A stretch of 64,000 nt of DNA, taken from the NCBI GenBank assembly GCA_023404705.1, contig JAEYAU010000174.1, forward strand, positions 1 to 64,000, written 5' to 3'. Of this stretch, positions 57,566 through 64,000 are shown in pieces. A program made the position numbers and the translations under genes. Numbering within the stretch: position 1 is the stretch's first letter; each line of letters starts with the position of its first letter. This DNA comes from Pseudomonadota bacterium. Its GTDB lineage: Bacteria > Pseudomonadota > Alphaproteobacteria > Rhizobiales > Xanthobacteraceae. The notes beneath the pieces were generated by a model. The model was given only the letters and a program-made list of their open reading frames with translations, did no database searches and was not told where the DNA came from.

Positions 57566-59113
57566 TTGAATCGGCGAGAACTTGCAGTGCGGCGGGAGCC
57601 GCCCGTTAGGGTCGTGCTGGCGGTGATGGCCGCGCTGACCCCGCTGACCGCGGATGCCGCGCCGCAAAAGCCGCGCCGGGCTCAGATTGCCGAGGCGACG
57701 GCGCCGCGCCAGGCCGGGGAGCCGATCATGGCGATCGTGTCGATCAAAAGCCAGCAGATCACGCTCTACGATGCAGATGGCTGGATCCTGCGCGCGCCCG
57801 TCTCGACCGGCGTCAGCGAACGCGAGACACCAGCCGGCGTCTTCGCGGTTGTCGAGAAGAAGAAAGACCACCGCTCGAACATGTATGACGACGCCCATAT
57901 GCCGCATATGCAACGCATCACCTGGAACGGCATCGCGTTGCACGGCGGACCGTTGCCCGGCTATGCGGCGTCACATGGCTGCGTGCGGCTTCCCTTTGGC
58001 TTTGCCGAGAGGCTGTTCGACAAGACGCGGCTCGGCATGCGGGTGATCATCGCTCCGAACGATGCGGCCCCGGTCGAGTTTTCCCACCCGGCCCTGCTGG
58101 TGCCGAAAGCCGATGCCCTGGCGGCGGCTCCGACACGTGCGGAACCGCTCGCGCGCGAGGCTGCCGACGCCGCGAGGGCCGCCGAAGATGCGAAGCGCGC
58201 CGCCGCCGCTGCGGCACGCGAGACCAAGACGCTCACGGCATCGTTGCGCAAGCTCGAACTGGCGAAGAACCGTGCCAACGCGCAGCTCACGTCTGCCGAC
58301 AAGGCGCTCGCGGCAGCAAAGACCGACCAGGCCAGGGCGCGCGCCGAGGATCTGAGGCAGAAGGCCGCGGTCAAGGCCGCGGAAGCGGTGAGCCAGTTCG
58401 ACGCAGCCAGTGCCGACGCGAAGGCGAAGCTCGCGGCCGCAGCGGGCGCGCAGGACGCCGTCAAAGCCGCCGAAGCCAGAAAAGCCGAGACAGCCAAGGC
58501 TGCAAACGAGGCACAGCTCGCGCTCGCGCCGGTCTCGATCTATATCAGCCGCGCGACGCAAAAGCTTTATGTGCGGCGCGCCACGGGCAAGCCTGTGGCG
58601 GACGGCGGCGAAAGGTTCGATGCGACCATCGAAGCCGCAATCAAGATCCGCAATCCCGAGAAACGGATCGGCACGCATGTGTTCACGGCGGTGGCGCGCA
58701 GCGAATCGGGTCTGCGCTGGACCGCAGTGACGATCGACGAAGGGGACGACGCCAAGAGCGCGCTCGACCGCATCACGATCCCGCAGGATGTCCTCGAGCG
58801 CATCGCGCCGACCGCGTTGCCGCGATCCTCGATCATCATCTCGGATGAGCCGCTGAGCGAAGAGACCAACTATCGCACCGAGTTCGTCGCCGTGCTGAGC
58901 AACCATCCCCAGGGCGGCTTCATCACGCGCGAGCGCTCGAACGACATCATCGCGGCAGACGACGGATTCTGGCGCGATCGGGATCCCTATTACCGGGATC
59001 GGGGTCGGCAGGGCAGCCCGTGGGGCGGTAGCTCTTATGGCAGCCCGTATGGTGGCAGCCCGTATGGGCGTAGCCCTTACGGCGGTGCGGCGCCGCCGTT
59101 CTGGCGCTGGTAG
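57566..59113 (+). CDS. L,D-transpeptidase with coiled-coil linker and SPYG-type tail
   Basis: A 515-residue secreted protein. After a signal-anchor (RVVLAVMAALTPLTADAAP), the YkuD domain carries the active motif ASHGCVRLP with the catalytic Cys about 13 residues after HGGPLPG. A 120-residue Ala/Lys/Glu-rich helix follows (AEDAKRAAAAAARETKTL), probably a coiled coil, then a second folded region and a Gly/Ser/Tyr tail (GSSYGSPYGGSPYGRSPYGG). The TTG start at 57566 is preceded by GGAGG at six bases. It would form 3-3 peptidoglycan cross-links or anchor outer-membrane lipoprotein. The extra domains are unusual. Confidence 0.85.
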   Translation: MNRRELAVRREPPVRVVLAVMAALTPLTADAAPQKPRRAQIAEATAPRQAGEPIMAIVSIKSQQITLYDADGWILRAPVSTGVSERETPAGVFAVVEKKKDHRSNMYDDAHMPHMQRITWNGIALHGGPLPGYAASHGCVRLPFGFAERLFDKTRLGMRVIIAPNDAAPVEFSHPALLVPKADALAAAPTRAEPLAREAADAARAAEDAKRAAAAAARETKTLTASLRKLELAKNRANAQLTSADKALAAAKTDQARARAEDLRQKAAVKAAEAVSQFDAASADAKAKLAAAAGAQDAVKAAEARKAETAKAANEAQLALAPVSIYISRATQKLYVRRATGKPVADGGERFDATIEAAIKIRNPEKRIGTHVFTAVARSESGLRWTAVTIDEGDDAKSALDRITIPQDVLERIAPTALPRSSIIISDEPLSEETNYRTEFVAVLSNHPQGGFITRERSNDIIAADDGFWRDRDPYYRDRGRQGSPWGGSSYGSPYGGSPYGRSPYGGAAPPFWRW

Positions 59114-59165
59114 GATTGGGAAGGCTGACAAGGCGCGGTCCTGCAGCGCGATCGTCAGATCGTCC

Positions 59166-59975
59166 TCACTGGCTGGCCGTAATGCCTCCGTCGACGTAGA
59201 GGATCTGCCCGGTCACGAATGCCGCCGCGGGCGCCGCGAAGAACAGGACAGGGCCGACCACATCCTTCGGGTCCGCGATGCGGCCCAATGGTATCCGCGC
59301 CAGGATCTCGCGGCGGAACTCGGGGCGTTCGTATACGTGCCGGATCATCTCCGTGTTGACGAAGGTCGGCGCCACGCCGTTCACCGTGATGTTGTGCGGC
59401 GCGAGCTCCATGGCGTGCTGCTTCACCAGCATGGCGAGTCCGCCCTTGGTCGCCGTGTAGGCCGAATAGCCCTTGCCGCGGATCGCCAGCTGCGCGCGCA
59501 CCGAGAGCAAGTGGATCTGCCGGCCGCCGCGGCCGCCCGCGATCTGTGCGCGCGCCGCCGCCTGGGCCAGGAACATCGCGGATTTCAGGTTGGTCTCGTA
59601 GACCGTGTCGAATGCCCCCTCGGTGACATCGAGCAGCGGCTGCTCGATCTGCATGCCGACGCAGTTCGCCAGGATGTCGAGGCGGCCGAAGCGGGTCACC
59701 ACGGTCTCGATGGCCGGCGCAATGGTGGCGACATCGCGAGCATCGAGTGGAACCGCGATCGTCTCACGCTTCGCAGTCTCGGCAACACGCGTGGCGAGCG
59801 CCTCGGCCTTGGCGAGATCGCGTCCCGCAATCGCGACACGCGCGCCCGCGAGTGCCACGCCATATGCAATGGCCTCGCCGAGGCCGCCATAACCGCCTGG
59901 CACGAACGCGACCTGGCCCGCAAGATCCATCATCCCGCGCAGGGCACTCGCATCGAACTCGGGCGTGATCGTCAT
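59166..59975 (-). CDS. Short-chain dehydrogenase/reductase
   Basis: A 269-residue SDR. It has the glycine motif VPGGYGGLGEAIA, the catalytic Ser in HLLSVRAQ and the Tyr/Lys in YSAYTATKGG; the middle motif reads NCVG instead of NNAG. It is the last gene of the second Liv operon and overlaps the preceding ATPase gene by 4 bp. It may act on the imported compound. Substrate is unknown. Confidence 0.88.
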   Translation of the reverse strand: MTITPEFDASALRGMMDLAGQVAFVPGGYGGLGEAIAYGVALAGARVAIAGRDLAKAEALATRVAETAKRETIAVPLDARDVATIAPAIETVVTRFGRLDILANCVGMQIEQPLLDVTEGAFDTVYETNLKSAMFLAQAAARAQIAGGRGGRQIHLLSVRAQLAIRGKGYSAYTATKGGLAMLVKQHAMELAPHNITVNGVAPTFVNTEMIRHVYERPEFRREILARIPLGRIADPKDVVGPVLFFAAPAAAFVTGQILYVDGGITASQ

Positions 59976-60604
59976 GTCAGCGCTTCCGCGGCGCGCGTCA
60001 TCTCGGGTCCGAGGTAGCTCCGCATGCGCGGATCGTCCATCAGCGCGGCAAAGTCCGCCTTCGGCGTCACGCTGCCGCCGGTCACCAGCCAGAACCTCTC
60101 GGCGATCTCCGACAGGATCTCCAGGTGATAGGTCGCGGTCGGATGCAGACAGACGAACACCAGCCGCTTCTCGCGCCGCAGCTTGCGAAAGAAGTCCAGC
60201 ATGAAGCCGATATATCCGTCCTGGGGATTGAACTGCGGCTCATCGAACAGGTGAACCATGGGCTTCGGCGTCGGCGACGATTCCAGCAGGAACGACGGGA
60301 CGAGCTTGCGGAACCGGCGCACTTGATAGGACTGATGATAATGGATCGCGAGCCGGTCACGCTCGCGATATTTCACGCGATGGATGTCGGTGCCGGCCAC
60401 CAGCACGCGGCCGCTGCTCGGCGCGTTCGAGCCCGTCATCATCTCGAACAGGGTGGTCTTGCCGGCGCCGTTTGGCCCGACCACGCCGATGATGCCCGGC
60501 TCTCCGACCGTGAGATCGGCTTCCAGCCGAAATGTCGGCGTGCGCGACAGGCGTCCGCGCGTATAGACCTTGCAGACCCGATCGAGAGTGATCAGCGGCG
60601 TCAT
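59972..60604 (-). CDS. Shortened ABC ATPase lacking the LSGGQ signature
   Basis: A 210-residue ABC-type nucleotide-binding protein with Walker A GPNGAGKTT (43-51), Q residues (IHYHQSYQ, about 91-94), Walker B MVHLFDE (116-122, Asp121/Glu122) and a switch His (VCLHPT, His154). The helical domain between Q-loop and Walker B is only about 22 residues, against roughly 70 in normal domains, and no LSGGQ-type motif is present. It begins one base after the livF stop. It is either a regulatory or a degenerate subunit of the Liv system, or an unusual half-site ATPase. Confidence 0.8.
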   Translation of the reverse strand: MTPLITLDRVCKVYTRGRLSRTPTFRLEADLTVGEPGIIGVVGPNGAGKTTLFEMMTGSNAPSSGRVLVAGTDIHRVKYRERDRLAIHYHQSYQVRRFRKLVPSFLLESSPTPKPMVHLFDEPQFNPQDGYIGFMLDFFRKLRREKRLVFVCLHPTATYHLEILSEIAERFWLVTGGSVTPKADFAALMDDPRMRSYLGPEMTRAAEALT

Positions 60605-60605
60605 G

Positions 60606-61304
60606 TCAGGCTCCGAGCAACCGTTGCCGCAGGGCGGCGTCGGCGTTGAGCTCCGCGGCAGCGCCGGTCCACGCGACGCGGCCGTGGTCGACCACCGCGA
60701 CTCTGTCGGCGACCGAGAGCGCCATCTCGGCATTCTGCTCCACCACCAGCGATGCCACGCCTTCGTCCCGCAAGCGGCGGATGGTGGCCAGCACGTCACT
60801 GACGATCTTCGGGGCGAGGCCCTGACTCGGCTCGTCGAACAACACCAATCCGGGCGATCCCACCAGCGCGCGGGCGATCGCAACCATCTGCATCTCGCCG
60901 CCCGAGAGGTTCTCGCAATCGCGCTCCATCAGGTGCTCGAGCGGGGAGAAGATCTCGGTGGTCTCCTTCACGCTCCAGGCGCGGAAGCGCGTGCGCTTCT
61001 TCGCGATCGCCAGATTGCGCGCCACCGTGAGCGTCGGGCAGAGTCGACGGTCGTCCGGCACCCATGAGATGCCGGCCCGCGCGATCTCATGGGTCGGCGC
61101 GCGCGTCACGTCGCGCCCGCAGAAACGGATCGCGCCGCGCCGCGCCCGCGTGAGCCCAAGGATCGAGCGCAGCGTGGTGGTCTTACCGGCGCCGTTCGGC
61201 CCGAGCAGCGCGAACACTTCGCCGGGCGCCACGCTGAGTGACAGCCCAAAGAGCGCCTGCGTCTCCCCATAGAAGGTATCGATCCCGTCCACCTCGAGGA
61301 TCAA
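60606..61304 (-). CDS. livF: Liv-type ABC transporter ATP-binding protein LivF
   Basis: A 232-residue ATPase with Walker A GPNGAGKTT, signature LSGGEMQMVAIARAL and Walker B VLFDEPSQGL. The start is TTG, reached by a strong GGGAGG five bases before it; the TTG overlaps the livG stop. This gives normal LivF length. It lies in the second Liv operon, whose substrate is unknown. Confidence 0.9.
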   Translation of the reverse strand: MILEVDGIDTFYGETQALFGLSLSVAPGEVFALLGPNGAGKTTTLRSILGLTRARRGAIRFCGRDVTRAPTHEIARAGISWVPDDRRLCPTLTVARNLAIAKKRTRFRAWSVKETTEIFSPLEHLMERDCENLSGGEMQMVAIARALVGSPGLVLFDEPSQGLAPKIVSDVLATIRRLRDEGVASLVVEQNAEMALSVADRVAVVDHGRVAWTGAAAELNADAALRQRLLGA

Positions 61305-62041
61305 GAGAACCTCCCGAGGTTGGAGCGCTTGACCCATTCGTTCTCCTGCAGCTCGCGCGGCGTGCCGCGCGCCACCACCTGGCCCCAGTGGATCACCGAG
61401 ATCCGGTCCGCCAGGGAGAACAGGAAGCCCATGTCGTGCTCGATCGCGACGATGGTGAGCTGCCCCTTGAGGCGGCCCACCAGCTCGATCAGCCGTTGCG
61501 TGCCGTCGGTGCCGAGGCCGGAGGTCGGCTCGTCGAGGCAGAGCACGCGCGGCTTCTGGGCCAGCGCCACCGCGATCTCCAGCGCCCGCCGCTCGCCATA
61601 GGCGAGCTCCTTCGCCTTTACGTCGGCCTTGTCGGTGAGGCCGACGGCGGTGAGCACCGTCGCGGCGTCTTCCGCAAAGCCAAGATCGCCCGCCACGGCC
61701 CACCGCATGTCGAAGCCGCGCGCCCGGAACGCGGGCAGCGCCACCATGATGTTCTCGCGCGCCGTGAAGTCATCGAACAGCGTCATGATCTGGAACGAGC
61801 GCGCCACGCCCTTGTTGGCGATCGCATGCGGCGCGAGGCCGGTCACGTTCTCACCCGCGATGCGGATAGTGCCGCGGCTCGGCCTTACGCGCCCGGTCAG
61901 CACATTGAAGAACGTGGTCTTACCAGCGCCGTTCGGCCCCATGATGCCGTGCAGCTCGCCCTCGCGGACCTGCAGGTCGATCTCCTCCAGCACCACGCGG
62001 TCGCCGAACCGGACATGAATGCCTTGCGCTTCCAGCAGCAT
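61301..62041 (-). CDS. livG: Liv-type ABC transporter ATP-binding protein LivG
   Basis: A 246-residue ATPase with Walker A GPNGAGKTT, the LivG-type signature LAYGERRALEIAVAL and Walker B VLCLDEPTSG, followed by VAIEHDMGFLFSLADRISV. ATG 62041 is chosen because it begins the family N-terminus MLLEAQGIHVRFGD; the long upstream frame overlaps livM and is rejected. Confidence 0.92.
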   Translation of the reverse strand: MLLEAQGIHVRFGDRVVLEEIDLQVREGELHGIMGPNGAGKTTFFNVLTGRVRPSRGTIRIAGENVTGLAPHAIANKGVARSFQIMTLFDDFTARENIMVALPAFRARGFDMRWAVAGDLGFAEDAATVLTAVGLTDKADVKAKELAYGERRALEIAVALAQKPRVLCLDEPTSGLGTDGTQRLIELVGRLKGQLTIVAIEHDMGFLFSLADRISVIHWGQVVARGTPRELQENEWVKRSNLGRFS

Positions 62042-62043
62042 GA

Positions 62044-63063
62044 TCAGCTCCGGAACAGGAGGCGCAGTCGCGCGCCGCCTTCGCGCCAGCCGCCTTCCTG
62101 CCGCAGCGCGCGCCATGCGCCCGCGATTCCTTCGGGGCGGAACAGCACCACGATGATGAACAGAAGGCCGAACCACAGCATCCAGGCATTGGTGATCGCC
62201 CCGATCACGTCCCGCGCCACCAGGAATGTGACGACGCCGATCACGGGTCCCCAGAAGCTGACGAGCCCGCCGCCGACCAGCGTCATCATCACGACATAGC
62301 CCGACTGATGCAGGCTCATCACGTCCGGGAAGGCCGCGAGCTGCGCCATTGCGAACAGGGCGCCCGCGAAGCCGGACAGTCCCGCCGAAAGCGCGAACAC
62401 CGAGGCCTTGTAGAGCCACACGCGATAGCCGAGATGCGCTGCGCGCGTCTCGCTCTGCCGGATCGCAGCCAGGATGCGGCCGTAAGGCGAATGCGTGAGC
62501 CGCCACAGCGCCGCCACCACGATCGCGAAGGCGGCCAACACGAAATAGTAGAAGGCGGTATTGTCCGCGAGGTCGAAGCGGACCACGCCGAAATCCGCCG
62601 GCAGCCGCGCGATCTTGAGCAGGCCGTCCTCCCCGCCCGTGATGCCGTGCGCCTTGATCGCGACAGTCCAGAAGATCTGGCCGAACGCGATGGTCATGAA
62701 CGCGTAATAGATCCCGCGCCGGTGCGAGATGAACTGCGCCACCAGCACGCCCGCGAACGCCGCCGCAAGCGCCGCGACGCCGAGGCAGAGCCAGAGATTG
62801 GCCGCGATGTTGAACTGCGCCAGACCGAACGCATAGGCGCCGACTCCGAAAAAGGCGCCGTGGCCGAAGGACGGAAGGCCGGCGGTGCCGAGCACGAGGT
62901 TGAAGGCGAGCGCATAGATCGACCAGATCAGGATCTCGACGCCGAGATAGGGATAGAGACCGATTCGGGAGATCCACAGCGGCACCGTGAGCAGCACCAG
63001 CCACAGCACCAGCATGGTCGGCGTCACCAGTCTCGCGGCATCCGAATGGGTCGTGGTCATCAT
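62044..63063 (-). CDS. livM: Liv-type ABC transporter permease LivM
   Basis: A 339-residue membrane permease. The N-terminus has a short soluble lead and then the first helix (MLVLWLVLLTVPLWISRIGL). The family motif LAFNLVLGTAGLPSFGHGAF is present. ATG 63063 overlaps the livH stop by 4 bp; an ATG three bases later is equally possible. Confidence 0.92.
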   Translation of the reverse strand: MMTTTHSDAARLVTPTMLVLWLVLLTVPLWISRIGLYPYLGVEILIWSIYALAFNLVLGTAGLPSFGHGAFFGVGAYAFGLAQFNIAANLWLCLGVAALAAAFAGVLVAQFISHRRGIYYAFMTIAFGQIFWTVAIKAHGITGGEDGLLKIARLPADFGVVRFDLADNTAFYYFVLAAFAIVVAALWRLTHSPYGRILAAIRQSETRAAHLGYRVWLYKASVFALSAGLSGFAGALFAMAQLAAFPDVMSLHQSGYVVMMTLVGGGLVSFWGPVIGVVTFLVARDVIGAITNAWMLWFGLLFIIVVLFRPEGIAGAWRALRQEGGWREGGARLRLLFRS

Positions 63064-63980
63064 GCTTCGAGCACGCTTTTCTTGCCGAACAGGCCGCGTG
63101 CGCGGAACGTGACCACCGCGACCAGGAGGATGTACATGGAGAGCAGTGACCATTCGGACGCGTAGGCGCCCGTAAGGCCGACAACCAGTCCGACCATCAG
63201 ACCCGCGAGCACGGCGCCCCAGAAGCTGCCGACGCCGCCGAGAACGATGATCAAGAAGGCCGGCACCACGGCGTCCACGCCCATATGCGGGCGGATGCCC
63301 CAGATCGGCGCCACGATGATCCCTGCGATCGCCGCCAGCATGGTGCCGAAACAGAACACCGCCATGCGCAGGCGGCCGAGGTTGATCCCGAGCGCGCGTA
63401 CGATCTCGCTGTCATGCGCGCCCGCCTTGATGATGGCGCCGTATGGCGTCTTCTCGATCACGAGCCAGACCAGGAAGATCACCGCGGCTGCGAAGCCCGC
63501 CGCGTAGAAGCGATAGGTGGACCAGATCAGGTCCTGCAGGATGAACCCGCCGCTCACCGCCTGAGGCACGGTGAGCACGTAGTCGCGCGTGCCCCAAGTG
63601 AGCCGGATCGCCTCCTCGATCACCATGGCGACGCCGAAGGTGAGCAGGAGGCCATAAAGCGGGTCCTTGCCGTAGGTGCGGCGCATGCAGAGCTCGACCG
63701 CAATGCCGATGATGCCGACCACCAGCGGCGCAATCACCAACGTCGCCGCGTAGCGCCACCCGAGGGGCAGCGCGAGCCAGGCTTCGGCGAGGCCGTGCGG
63801 CAGCGGCGGCCGCGGCCCCAGCAGCTGCAGCGCCACATAGGCGCCGAGCGCGAACAAGGAGCCATGCGCCAGGTTGATCTGCTCCATCAGCCCGACGATC
63901 AGCATGAAGCCGAGCGCGATTAGCGCGAACAGCAGTCCGAGCGTCAGGCCGTTGACCAGATGCGGCAGAAGGTCGAGCAC
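63060..63980 (-). CDS. livH: Liv-type ABC transporter permease LivH
   Basis: A 306-residue permease beginning MLDLLPHLVNGLTLGLLFAL with LMEQINLAHGSLFALGAYVA as the LivH motif. It is the first gene of the operon inside the window. The binding-protein gene is not seen and should lie upstream, beyond the right edge. Confidence 0.93.
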   Translation of the reverse strand: MLDLLPHLVNGLTLGLLFALIALGFMLIVGLMEQINLAHGSLFALGAYVALQLLGPRPPLPHGLAEAWLALPLGWRYAATLVIAPLVVGIIGIAVELCMRRTYGKDPLYGLLLTFGVAMVIEEAIRLTWGTRDYVLTVPQAVSGGFILQDLIWSTYRFYAAGFAAAVIFLVWLVIEKTPYGAIIKAGAHDSEIVRALGINLGRLRMAVFCFGTMLAAIAGIIVAPIWGIRPHMGVDAVVPAFLIIVLGGVGSFWGAVLAGLMVGLVVGLTGAYASEWSLLSMYILLVAVVTFRARGLFGKKSVLEA

Positions 63981-64000
63981 GCGTCAGTTCCGTTCGGAAG

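Overview
The window is GC-rich, densely coded DNA that looks like the chromosome of a metabolically versatile alphaproteobacterium of the order Hyphomicrobiales, in the Bradyrhizobium/Rhodopseudomonas/Xanthobacteraceae range. Supporting features are a hopanoid (hpn/shc) locus, aerobic benzoyl-CoA (box) genes with an HTH-shikimate-kinase regulator, several branched-chain-amino-acid-type (Liv) ABC operons, a TRAP transporter, and many GTG/TTG starts with 4-bp ATGA overlaps. No rRNA, tRNA, CRISPR array, insertion sequence or phage gene was recognised.

Layout. 1-1.6 kb: end of a peptide-type ABC transporter and a small secreted protein. 1.6-7.3 kb: a chemoreceptor, a LuxR-type regulator behind an intergenic 22-bp-period repeat, small membrane proteins, an LTxxQ-type secreted protein and a LysE-family exporter. 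7.3-19.8 kb (minus strand): an amidohydrolase/RidA pair, boxA-boxB-boxC, boxR and a complete Liv-type ABC importer with its binding protein. Three matching 14-bp palindromes, TGCACTATnnTGCA, lie before boxC, before boxR and upstream of the importer. 19.8-30.8 kb: an M20 peptidase and LysR regulator divergent from a SAF-domain dehydrogenase, a TRAP transporter (dctP-dctQ-dctM) and an SDR, then a class II aldolase-type decarboxylase and a MobA-like 3-hydroxybenzoate 4-monooxygenase. 31-33.5 kb: a Crp/Fnr regulator and small secreted proteins.

33.4-47.5 kb is a hopanoid locus: hpnN, dxs, ispH, hpnH, shc, hpnE, hpnD, hpnC and an hpnB-type glycosyltransferase, followed by a decayed N-terminal fragment of a polyprenyl diphosphate synthase and a methyltransferase. 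Precursor supply (Dxs, IspH), squalene formation (HpnC/D/E), cyclisation (Shc), side-chain addition (HpnH) and export (HpnN) are all together. 47.5-50.2 kb: a deaminase, two small secreted proteins and a protein built of seven propeller-like repeats.

50.2-57.4 kb is a pentose/hexose oxidation module: a split ABC sugar importer around a divergent promoter, a ROK regulator, a XylB-like sugar dehydrogenase, an aldose epimerase and an SMP-30 lactonase. 57.5-59.1 kb encodes an L,D-transpeptidase with a long coiled coil. 59.1-64 kb is a second Liv-type operon (livH-livM-livG-livF) with an SDR and an extra, shortened ABC ATPase that lacks the LSGGQ signature. Together the window reads as import and oxidative catabolism of aromatic acids, organic acids and sugars, plus membrane-lipid and cell-wall functions.
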